Source: Rubritalea squalenifaciens DSM 18772 (GTDB taxonomy: Bacteria > Verrucomicrobiota > Verrucomicrobiia > Verrucomicrobiales > Akkermansiaceae). Taken from it: DNA of 64,000 bases. The notes under the pieces are model-generated. The model was not told where the DNA came from. It saw only the letters and a program-made list of their open reading frames with translations, and did no database searches. Shown one piece after another: positions 9,245 through 17,260 of the stretch (its first letter is position 1; every line of letters starts with the position of its first letter). Position numbers and translations under genes: made by a program. The stretch spans positions 62,001 to 126,000 of the forward strand of contig NZ_FQYR01000006.1 in NCBI RefSeq assembly GCF_900141815.1, in the 5' to 3' direction.

Positions 9245-10708
9245 TTATTCGTTAAACTGCGGATAAACGGGGGATTTGGCCGATGGGCCGGGGTGTTTGA
9301 GGTCTGGAGTGTATTCTTGAGAGATGATGTTCTCCATTTCAGAAGCAATGTCAGGGTGTTTCTTGGCGACATCATTTTGCTCAGAAATATCGATATCCAA
9401 ATTATAGAGCTCGATAGGGTTGTTGCCGCGCTTGACGGCTTTCCAGGGACCACTGCGTACCGCGTGGTCAAGACGTTTGGCTTGGTGTGACCAGAATAAG
9501 AACTCATGTTGCGCCTGATTGCCGGCATTTCCAGTAAGTGTGGGGAGAATGGATAAGCCATCGATGTCCTGAGGAGGTTTTTGACCTGTTAGGTCGCAGA
9601 CGGTGGGGAGAAAATCGGCAAAGTAGGTAGGGAGCTTGGATACTGTGCCTTGCGGGGACCGCTGGGGCCAGTAAACGATCATGGGCACGCGCAGGCCGCC
9701 TTCATAACAATCCGTTTTTCCGCCGCGCAGTATGCCATTCGCTTGGAAGTAGGTAGAGGGTGCTGAGCCCCAGACTTTCTTGAGTTGACCTCCGTTGTCG
9801 GAGGTGAAGATGACGAGGGTATTCTCGCGGATGCCAAGCTCGTCAAGTTTCTTCATGATGGCGCCGACGGAGTTGTCTAACATGCGGATTTCAGCACCGA
9901 AATGACGCCTAGGCTGAGGCTGACGGATGTGAGAAACGGTATCAGCAGTGTAGGTTTCAGGCCACTTTTCTGCATCAAACTCCGGCGTGTTGATCGTGGT
10001 GTCATTGGCGATGATCTCTGTGTGAGGGAGAGTGAAGGCGAGATAGCAGAAGAAGGGTTGAGCGGGTTTTCTTTTCTGGTCACCGATGAAATCGAGTGCT
10101 GCGACGGTAAAGGCATCGTGGGTATGGAGCTTGCGGTCGGCTGGATTACTGGAGGTATTTCCGCGTGATCCCATGGTTTTGTTAGGGAGTGGATCTTTAC
10201 GGTTATTCTTGATGAGAAAGGATGGGTAGTGGCGGTGGCCGTGGCCTTGGTCGAGCATGCCGTAGAAGGTATCGAAGCCACGATCCAGAGGTGTTTGTCC
10301 GCTGCCTTGTCCTCCAATGCCCCATTTACCAAAGGCTCCATTGCGGTAGCCTGCTTTTTTAAGCATTTCAGCGACCGTGGGCGTACTGTCAGTGATGTCG
10401 ACGATGGCTTTGTTCACCTTGTAGGGGATGTGGCCTGAGTGGAGGCCTGTCATGAGTGAGGAGCGGGATGGGCCGCAGACTGTGCAGCCGGCATAGGCGT
10501 CTGTGAAGCGGATACCTTTCGCTGCGAGAGCATCGATATGCGGGGTAGTTAGGCGTTTTTGGCCGTAGCAACTCAGGTGATTGTAGCCGAGGTCATCGGC
10601 CATGATGAAAATGATGTTGGGCAGCTTGCTGGGAGCCTCGGAGGGGGCTGATTCACATGCTTGAGCGAGTGGCAAGGCCAGAAGAAGGGTGAGTAAGAGT
10701 GTTTTCAT
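9245..10708 (-). CDS. Secreted sulfatase (arylsulfatase A type)
   Basis: 487 residues with a signal peptide (about 1-18). The sulfatase signature is intact: ADDLGY metal-binding aspartates (about 38-39), then CGPSR at C78-R82 followed by SSLMTG, the motif whose Cys is oxidised to formylglycine. Further family features are GKWGIG, FTSDNGG (second metal cluster) and a C-terminal LYNLDIDISEQNDVA segment typical of S1 sulfatases. It is exported and should hydrolyse sulfate esters on a glycan in the periplasm or outside; substrate subfamily cannot be read by eye. It leads the two-gene operon with the SGNH esterase. No maturase (anaerobic sulfatase-maturing enzyme or FGE) is in the window. Confidence 0.9.
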   Translation of the reverse strand: MKTLLLTLLLALPLAQACESAPSEAPSKLPNIIFIMADDLGYNHLSCYGQKRLTTPHIDALAAKGIRFTDAYAGCTVCGPSRSSLMTGLHSGHIPYKVNKAIVDITDSTPTVAEMLKKAGYRNGAFGKWGIGGQGSGQTPLDRGFDTFYGMLDQGHGHRHYPSFLIKNNRKDPLPNKTMGSRGNTSSNPADRKLHTHDAFTVAALDFIGDQKRKPAQPFFCYLAFTLPHTEIIANDTTINTPEFDAEKWPETYTADTVSHIRQPQPRRHFGAEIRMLDNSVGAIMKKLDELGIRENTLVIFTSDNGGQLKKVWGSAPSTYFQANGILRGGKTDCYEGGLRVPMIVYWPQRSPQGTVSKLPTYFADFLPTVCDLTGQKPPQDIDGLSILPTLTGNAGNQAQHEFLFWSHQAKRLDHAVRSGPWKAVKRGNNPIELYNLDIDISEQNDVAKKHPDIASEMENIISQEYTPDLKHPGPSAKSPVYPQFNE

Positions 10709-10774
10709 GTGGATTAAGTTTCAGGTTTAGTATAACTATTCATTTTTGAGAAACTGTCATCTGCCTGTGTCATG

Positions 10775-13700
10775 TTACTCGGTGACTAGATCTGGAGGTT
10801 TATTCCAGATCCTCTGAGTAATATTGAGGACGAGTACCAGCATGGAAGGTAAGAAGGTGAGGGTGATGAAGGCGGTGAAGGCGAGACCAAAGAGAACGAT
10901 GGCTCCCAGACCGCGGTAGAGTTCGGTGCCAGCACCCGGGATGAAGACCAGCGGGGCGAGGCCCATGAGGGTGGTGCAGGTGGTCATCAGCACCGGGCGG
11001 AGGCGTGAGGAAACGGCGTCTTTCACCGATTCCAGCGGCGAGAGGCCGTTCTCACGATAGTTCTGCATGGTTCGCTCCACGATGAGGATGGGGTTGTTGA
11101 CCGCAGTTCCCAAGAGGATCAGGAAGCCCAGCATGGTGATCATGTCGAATGGCTGCTGAATAGGTGCTAGGCCGATAGAGGGGAGCATCCCGCCGATGTA
11201 GTTGAGCAGCCAGAGTCCTACAATACCTCCACTGATGCCGATGGGAACTGTGGTGAGAATGAGGAAAGGATGACCCCAGTGGCGGTAGATGACCACGAGC
11301 TGAAGGTAGCAGAGCACCACGGCGATCCACATGTTCTGGCCGAGCGATTTGCGGGTGGAATCCAGTTGGTCGCTTGCTCCTGTTAGGTTGATGCTGACTC
11401 CGGGTGGTAGGGCGCCAGACTCACGCAGCGGCTGAACAATGTTTTCCCGCACGGTCTGGACCCCGGTTTCCAGAGGAATGGAGCGAGGCGGTATGATGTA
11501 GAGGGTGACTGTCCGGCGGCCATCGACACGGCGAATCTCCGCGGTGTCGACAGTCTCTTCAATGGAGGCGATAGCGCCTACGGGTATGACGCCACCCCGT
11601 GGGCTATAGATGGGCAGTGTGGTGATGTCCTCGATGTTCTGGCGTTCCTCAGCCTTGCTGAAGAGGAAGATGTCGATCTTGTCGTCATTGAAATAGAACT
11701 CATCGACGAAGGCGCCGTCGCTGAGTGCGGCAGCGGCGAAGCCGAAATTTCGGGGTTCAAAGCCAAGTTCCTCCAGACGCTCCCACTTGGGTTTGATCTC
11801 TAGCAGAGGTTGTCCAAGAGTCAGAGAGGATGGTCTGGAGTTGATCTGGGCCTCTTTAATGTGTTCGCGGCTGAGCCGGTAGACTTCGAGAGCGGTGTTG
11901 TAGATTTCTGGCAGGTCGCGCCCGCTTATATCAAGCGCGACGGCGCGGGTGCCGCCGTCATTGCTGGAGATGATGGAACCGCGGGCAGAGAAGGCGCGCA
12001 TGCCGGGGTAGGAACGGAAGTGCTCATCGATAATGTCAATGTATGGGTCGATATGCTTGGGGTTCTTCGTGACGGCAATGACGCGCATGGATTCCGGACG
12101 GACGATGACGACGAAGCGGTCGAGTGCAGGGATCTTGGATTCCCCTGAGTCGAAGTTGGCGGGGTCGTCCTTGAGTGCGGGGAGAAATTTCTCCTGGGTT
12201 TCCAGGGCGACTTTCTCCATCTCCTTGAGGCTGTAGCCGGGCGGTGCGATCATCGTAGAGAAAGCTTTGGCTTCCTCTCCTTCCGGCAGGTATTCGGCGG
12301 GAGGCGTGAGGAAAAGGAAGGCGGCTGCGGTGGCGGCGAGGGTGAGAAGCATGCAGATGGCACGTCGCCATGCACTGCTGATCAGCCAGCCGATGGGCTT
12401 GATCAGGCGTGGCTCTTTCTTCGGCTTTTCGGCAAAGCTGTGTGCTCCGTCCTTCTTCCTTTTCAGGCCGGGCATGTAGGCGAAGGCAACAGGCACTACG
12501 GCAGTAGCGACCAGCATGGAAACAATGATGGAGGCTGAGATGGCGATGCCGATGTCTGAGAAAAGCTGGCCGGCTTCTTCCTTCACGAAGAGGATGGGCA
12601 GGAAGACCAGCACGGTGGTCATGGTGCCAGAGAGAACAGCGGTCCACACGGCCTTGAGTCCATCGTGGGCGGCATCCATGCGGGTCTTGCCTTTGCGCCG
12701 TTCCACCTCGATGCTTTCGAGTACCACGATGGTGTTATCTATAGTCATGCCGATAGCGAAGGCGATGCCAGCGAGGGAAATGACGTTGATGGTACGGTCC
12801 ATGACTAACAGACCGATGAAGCCAGCAACGATACAGACGGGCATGCCTAACATGCCGATGAGGGTGGCGGAACCGGAGCGAAGGAAGAGGAAGAGCACGA
12901 GGGTGGCGAGGCTGGCGCCGATGGCGATGTTCTTCACCACGTTGTCGATAGAACTCTGGACATACTGGACGTCGTCATTGGAGAGGGTCATTTCCAGCCC
13001 TTCTGGGAGTAGGATCTCTTGGTTGATGCGGTCGATTTCGGGCAGGGCTTTTTCTTTGATGTCGATGACATTGGAGCCGGTCTGCCTGACGAGGGAGAGC
13101 CGGATATTCGCTTCGCCCTCACTGTAGGAAAGATTGCGCAGTTCGGCATGGGTGAGTTCCACAGTGGCTATGTCTTGAAGGCGGGTGATGGAATCACCTC
13201 GGCGGACGATGATAAGCTCTCTGAGATCATCGAGGGTGTGAAAGCGGCCGACAGTGCGTAGCAGATAGCGGCGTTTGCCACTGTCTAGGTCACCAGCGGA
13301 GACATCGACATTACGATCACGGATGGCTTGGCGTACATCGTTGATCGAGAGCTTGCGCTCGGCGAGTTTGGCTGCATCGACAATGATGCGGATTTGACGC
13401 TCGGCACCGCCATTGACGCGGACTTGAGAGACGCCTTCGATTCTCTCTAGTGCCGGGCGTACGTTGTCATCCACGAAGTCTAACATCATGTTGATGTCGT
13501 GTCCCTTCGGGTTGCCTTTCACGGGGACGATACGGAAAGAGAGGAAGGGGTTGTAGGAAAAGGAATCGGAGCGCAACACTGGCTCGTCCACATTTTCCGG
13601 GTAGGAGGGTACCTGGCTGAGCGCGTTGTTGACTTCCAAGAGAGCTTCATTGGCATTGGTGCCGAAGGGGAATTCCAGTTCGATCTCAGCGCGCCCGGTG

Positions 13701-13948
13701 GAGGCGAGGGAGGTCATCCTTTTCAAGTTGGGGAGTCCGCGGAGGTATTCCTCCTGCTCGATGAGTATTTCCTTCTCCACGTCTTGCGGAGTGGCGCCGG
13801 GCCAGCGGGTATCGATGGAGATGATGCGTGTCTCCAGGTCCGGGATCATCTGTACCGGCACGCGGGTGGCGGCGACGATGCCCAGCACCATTAGCATGAT
13901 GACGGTGACGGCGACCAGTGTGCCGTGCTTGAGTAAGAAGCGGATCAT
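10775..13948 (-). CDS. RND efflux transporter permease subunit
   Basis: 1,057 residues, the usual length for an RND pump with 12 membrane segments and two large periplasmic loops. The N-terminus MIRFLLKHGTLVAVTVIMLMVLGI is TM1; RVPVQMIPDLETRIISI, EYLRGLPNLKRMTS and NPILIVERTMQNY are family landmarks. In TM4 the segment GMTIDNTIVVLES has Asp-Asn where AcrB has the Asp-Asp proton relay, and in TM10 AVNNPILIVE has Asn where AcrB has the relay Lys, so coupling residues differ from E. coli AcrB. It lies 4 bp downstream of its adaptor gene (13953-15089). The substrate (drug, metal or lipid) cannot be told. No TolC-type channel is adjacent. Confidence 0.9.
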   Translation of the reverse strand: MIRFLLKHGTLVAVTVIMLMVLGIVAATRVPVQMIPDLETRIISIDTRWPGATPQDVEKEILIEQEEYLRGLPNLKRMTSLASTGRAEIELEFPFGTNANEALLEVNNALSQVPSYPENVDEPVLRSDSFSYNPFLSFRIVPVKGNPKGHDINMMLDFVDDNVRPALERIEGVSQVRVNGGAERQIRIIVDAAKLAERKLSINDVRQAIRDRNVDVSAGDLDSGKRRYLLRTVGRFHTLDDLRELIIVRRGDSITRLQDIATVELTHAELRNLSYSEGEANIRLSLVRQTGSNVIDIKEKALPEIDRINQEILLPEGLEMTLSNDDVQYVQSSIDNVVKNIAIGASLATLVLFLFLRSGSATLIGMLGMPVCIVAGFIGLLVMDRTINVISLAGIAFAIGMTIDNTIVVLESIEVERRKGKTRMDAAHDGLKAVWTAVLSGTMTTVLVFLPILFVKEEAGQLFSDIGIAISASIIVSMLVATAVVPVAFAYMPGLKRKKDGAHSFAEKPKKEPRLIKPIGWLISSAWRRAICMLLTLAATAAAFLFLTPPAEYLPEGEEAKAFSTMIAPPGYSLKEMEKVALETQEKFLPALKDDPANFDSGESKIPALDRFVVIVRPESMRVIAVTKNPKHIDPYIDIIDEHFRSYPGMRAFSARGSIISSNDGGTRAVALDISGRDLPEIYNTALEVYRLSREHIKEAQINSRPSSLTLGQPLLEIKPKWERLEELGFEPRNFGFAAAALSDGAFVDEFYFNDDKIDIFLFSKAEERQNIEDITTLPIYSPRGGVIPVGAIASIEETVDTAEIRRVDGRRTVTLYIIPPRSIPLETGVQTVRENIVQPLRESGALPPGVSINLTGASDQLDSTRKSLGQNMWIAVVLCYLQLVVIYRHWGHPFLILTTVPIGISGGIVGLWLLNYIGGMLPSIGLAPIQQPFDMITMLGFLILLGTAVNNPILIVERTMQNYRENGLSPLESVKDAVSSRLRPVLMTTCTTLMGLAPLVFIPGAGTELYRGLGAIVLFGLAFTAFITLTFLPSMLVLVLNITQRIWNKPPDLVTE

Positions 13949-13952
13949 CGTA

Positions 13953-15089
13953 TCACTTGGTGGATTCCTTCTCAGGCAGAATGTTTACCGCCTGGTTATC
14001 CTGTAGTCCCTCGTTGCCTTTGAGGACGAGGGTTTCGCCGCCGTTCAGGCCTTCAATGACCTTGGCCATTACACCTAGCTCCCCCGTGGTCTTGATGATC
14101 CGGGAAACGACCTTGGAGCCGGAGTCTGATTGCTGCACGATCCATACTTTGGCGCTGCCGTCCGGGAAGCGGACTACGGCGTCCCTAGGGATCTGGACCG
14201 CCAGGCCATTCTTATGATGAGCGGCAAGTGTGGCTGTACCGGACATGCCGGGACCAGCGATGCTGTCTGGGTCAGAGATGGATAGTCTTGTTAGGAAAGT
14301 ACGCGAGATGGCATTTTTTACGGGGACAACGTAGGATAGCTTGGCCTCCAATGCCTTGTTGGGAAAGGCGTCGAGGGTGATGAGAGCCGATTCTGCATTT
14401 TTGACCCGGCCTATGAACTCCTGCGGAACTTGGATGTCGAAGCGCAGGTTCGTCATTTCCACCAGCTCCAAAACAGGAGTGCCGGTAGCGACCCATTCAC
14501 CAGCTTCCGAGAGTTTTTGTCCGATGATGCCATCAAAGGGGGCGACAAGCTTGTGGCGTGCGATCCTTTCCTCTTGGAGACCTTTGCGGACTTTGAGTTG
14601 CTTGAGCTTGGCTTCGGCGATGCGAAGGTTGGTAGAGAGGGTGATGGCTTCGGACTTGGGGAAGGCGCCGGACTTGGCGAGTGATTCGGCCTCATCGACA
14701 AGACGTTTGGCGTTGGCCAGCTCGATCTCGGCCTGCTCCTGCTCGGCTTCGATGAGTGAGAGTGCCAGTTCGCCGAGTTTTGTGTCCAGTTCCATGAGGA
14801 CATCGCCTTTTTTGACGGTGTGTCCAGAATCGACATTGAGCTTGTTGATCAGTCCGTCTGTACGGGAAGAAAGACGGGAGCGGCGCGGGGAAGTAACCGT
14901 GCCAGTGAGGGTGATCTTGCTTTCCAAGCCTTCTAACTTTTCCGCTTTGGTCACCACGACAGGCTTCGGCTTCTCTTGAGCCAAACTCGGTGCAGCGAGG
15001 CAGGCCGATGTAATGGCGAGTAGTGCTAGATGTCTTACCCGTCGTGTTTGAGGGCTTTGGTGAGAAGCTGGATGTGGATGCTCTATCAT
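13953..15089 (-). CDS. RND efflux periplasmic adaptor (membrane fusion protein)
   Basis: 378 residues with an N-terminal export signal (about 20-38, ending PSLAQ; the ATG at 15089 adds a charged extension). Domain order follows the HlyD/AcrA family: a split lipoyl domain (SRLSSRTDGLINKLNVDSGHTVKKGDVLMELD and LVAPFDGIIGQKLSEAGEWVATG), a helical hairpin between (LALSLIEAEQEQAEIELANAKRLVDEAE...), then beta-barrel (TLDAFPNKALEAKLSYV) and a membrane-proximal domain (IPRDAVVRFPDGSAKVWIV). It links the inner-membrane permease to an outer-membrane channel. It is directly upstream of, and surely co-transcribed with, the permease at 10775-13948. Confidence 0.9.
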   Translation of the reverse strand: MIEHPHPASHQSPQTRRVRHLALLAITSACLAAPSLAQEKPKPVVVTKAEKLEGLESKITLTGTVTSPRRSRLSSRTDGLINKLNVDSGHTVKKGDVLMELDTKLGELALSLIEAEQEQAEIELANAKRLVDEAESLAKSGAFPKSEAITLSTNLRIAEAKLKQLKVRKGLQEERIARHKLVAPFDGIIGQKLSEAGEWVATGTPVLELVEMTNLRFDIQVPQEFIGRVKNAESALITLDAFPNKALEAKLSYVVPVKNAISRTFLTRLSISDPDSIAGPGMSGTATLAAHHKNGLAVQIPRDAVVRFPDGSAKVWIVQQSDSGSKVVSRIIKTTGELGVMAKVIEGLNGGETLVLKGNEGLQDNQAVNILPEKESTK

Positions 15090-15257
15090 GCTGCAATGGA
15101 AAGGTGGAGATGGGCACAGGTAGTTTGTGCGTATGCCAATTGGTGGGCTGAGACACGCACGTAAACTAACACCTATTTCCTACACATATACCAAATGCAA
15201 ATACTTGCAAAGAATATGAGAGTCACAACTTGGCTGTGCTTGTGGATGTCCGTAGGC

Positions 15258-15288
15258 AAAAAGAGAGGGCTTCCGAAGAAGCCCTCTG
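15258..15288 (-). terminator. Rho-independent terminator
   Basis: Reading the minus strand, AGAGGGCTTC pairs with GAAGCCCTCT around a TTCG tetraloop, followed by CTTTTT. It terminates the PEP-CTERM gene at 15319-16017. Confidence 0.85.
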
Positions 15289-15318
15289 GAGGTTGAAATG
15301 GGATAAGAATGAAATCGA

Positions 15319-16017
15319 TTATCTGCGACGACGCATGATCAACCCGAGTCCGGCAAAGCCAAGCATAGCTGTGCTGGATGGTTCAGGCACAGAGCTGACG
15401 GTACCGTTCACGATGAAGCCAAGACTAGGGTCAGAGTTATTACCAATCAAAGGCTGGTAACCGAGTGTGTTGTCGGTGAGGACATCGTTTTTGACGATGT
15501 AGAGACGGAAGGTGACGTCGCTGGTTTGATTAGTGAGTGAGCCTTCGGATGACAAATCTACAATGAAGCGTTTGTCCGTGCTTGTATCATCAAGCGTGTC
15601 GGAGGCGATGTCGCTTGCAAAATTATCCAGACTGGTACGGACATACATAGTGTAGTCGCCTGCATTGGCTACATCATAGGTGAAACTCTCATAGGACACC
15701 TGGTATCCTGAATCTGGAGTGATCGTGAATTCGGTGTAATTGTCATTGATCGCGTCGCGATTGACGGCGTCATCCCAACGCCCAACCCACCGAGCTGCCG
15801 AGTTTGTGGCGTTGAAAGGGTTGTTTACGCGGTCGATGGTAGATACTGTGAGGAAGGAGGCGGTCTCGTCTGCCGAAGGAGTGCTGCCTTCGTTGAAGTA
15901 GTCCGGATTTGTGATATTGTCTCCAGAAGTCGGTGTCCAGCGAGCGAGGACTGCTGCATTAGCAGCTCCTGCGAGTACCAGTGAGGTGATGATGGTGAGG
16001 GTGTGTTTTATTGTCAT
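15319..16017 (-). CDS. PEP-CTERM secreted protein
   Basis: 232 residues. Signal peptide about 1-21 (ITSLVLAGAANAA), then a beta-rich body opening LARWTPTSGDNITNPDYF, with GYQVSYESFTYDV and YTMYVRTSLDNFA, and a C-terminal VPEPSSTAM-hydrophobic-RRRR tag. The body suggests a jelly-roll binding domain, but I do not recognise the family. Export and exosortase processing follow from the tag. It is divergent from the regulator at 16163-17260, with 145 bp between them, so a regulatory link is plausible. Confidence 0.8.
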   Translation of the reverse strand: MTIKHTLTIITSLVLAGAANAAVLARWTPTSGDNITNPDYFNEGSTPSADETASFLTVSTIDRVNNPFNATNSAARWVGRWDDAVNRDAINDNYTEFTITPDSGYQVSYESFTYDVANAGDYTMYVRTSLDNFASDIASDTLDDTSTDKRFIVDLSSEGSLTNQTSDVTFRLYIVKNDVLTDNTLGYQPLIGNNSDPSLGFIVNGTVSSVPEPSSTAMLGFAGLGLIMRRRR

Positions 16018-16162
16018 GACATTGATTGAGTGGTTTTGTGTTCAGTGTTGGGTGCTCAATTTGAGCAAGTGGCTGTAATTCTGTGTCATGTGCAATTGGC
16101 GGGCAATGCGAGGAAAGGTGATTGTTCTGGACTAAAGTTTGGTCCAGGCGTTCAATAGTCAG

Positions 16163-17260
16163 ATGAAGGAAAAGCTGGACCGCAGTCACTTGCCGGAGCG
16201 ATTGGCAGATCAAATAACGAATTTGATATTGGCGGGAGAGTGGACGGAGGAGTTGCCGGGTACACGTATCTTAGCCGAGCGATTTGGGGTGAGCCGTGGT
16301 ACTTGTGTGACTGCGATAGGAATTTTAGAGAGACGCGGTGTGTTGATGCCGACCGAACCTCGTAAAACGCGGAGAATTAACAGCTGTGAGGTGATAGACC
16401 GTGGTGAGGTACCCAAAACGCTATTGGCTCTGCATGATGCGGTGTCGCCTGTTCAGCCAGACAAGGCGACGGCGTTCATGGAGGCAATGGGGATCTGGGA
16501 ATTGTCTTGCGGCCCCGCCCATCAGGTTGCGGTGGATTTCAGCCGCAGTCAGATTCCAGGTAGGACTCTGAAGAAGCTGATCAATAAGTATGCAGCAGAT
16601 GCTATCTTGATAAGAAATGCGCCCAAAGCATGGATCGGGGCTGCCGTGTCATTGCTGCCCACATATGCTCTGGGTGGCTCGTTGCCAGATAGTGCTCGTG
16701 TTAGTCATTCGGCGTATGAAATCGATCAGCAGCTAGAAAAGGTGATTCGCTTATTGATGAGCATGGGGCATCGTAGCATCATGGTGCCCTGCCGTGATGA
16801 GCTTAATTACACGCGTGCAGCAAGTCAGAGGGTGCTTACGAAAAATCTAGGCTTATCATCCGCAGAAGTGAATACGCTCTGTCCAACCTACAGTGAGAAT
16901 GTCCCCGGTGTGTGGCCTGATTTCTGGAGAAGGGAATTGGGCCGTGTGCAGCCAACGGCCGTCATTCTTACAGATGGCGGTCATCTGGCATCCCTATATA
17001 CCTATTGCCTGTCATGTGGCATTCGAATCCCCCAGCAGCTTTCGATTTGTCTGATCAGTCATGAATCGATCCTGGAGTGGCTGCATCCACAGCCTGCGAT
17101 GATGCGGTTTCCTCATCATAAGGCGGTGGCTCATTTTCGAAAATGGATTGAGGGAGGTTTGGCCCCGTTGGGGTCAAAATTCCTTGAGCTAGACCTTATG
17201 TCTGGAGCGTCATTGGCTTCAGCGAGGAATGGGGTTCTTCAGGTCAGTGGTTTAGTTTGA
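16163..17260 (+). CDS. GntR-family transcriptional regulator with LacI/PBP-like effector domain
   Basis: 365 residues from the ATG at 16163; an in-frame TTG at 16139 is less likely. The N-terminal winged helix-turn-helix is GntR type: LADQITNLILAGEW, LPGTRILAERFGVSRGTCVTAIGILERRGVL (about 13-65). The rest (about 90-340) is a sugar-binding-protein-like domain with YAADAILI, GHRSIMVPC, VQPTAVILTDG and ISICLISHES. It is paralogous to 1-696 and 21220-22302. It probably responds to a sugar. Its stop overlaps the stop of the convergent GH36 gene by 9 bp; the divergent neighbour is a PEP-CTERM gene. Either may be a target. Confidence 0.85.
   Translation: MKEKLDRSHLPERLADQITNLILAGEWTEELPGTRILAERFGVSRGTCVTAIGILERRGVLMPTEPRKTRRINSCEVIDRGEVPKTLLALHDAVSPVQPDKATAFMEAMGIWELSCGPAHQVAVDFSRSQIPGRTLKKLINKYAADAILIRNAPKAWIGAAVSLLPTYALGGSLPDSARVSHSAYEIDQQLEKVIRLLMSMGHRSIMVPCRDELNYTRAASQRVLTKNLGLSSAEVNTLCPTYSENVPGVWPDFWRRELGRVQPTAVILTDGGHLASLYTYCLSCGIRIPQQLSICLISHESILEWLHPQPAMMRFPHHKAVAHFRKWIEGGLAPLGSKFLELDLMSGASLASARNGVLQVSGLV

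Noticed and set aside
8485-9561. Longer start for the SGNH hydrolase reaching into the sulfatase gene
   Set aside because: The added 110 residues have no signal peptide and overlap a well-supported gene; the ATG at 9231 is followed by a clear signal peptide.
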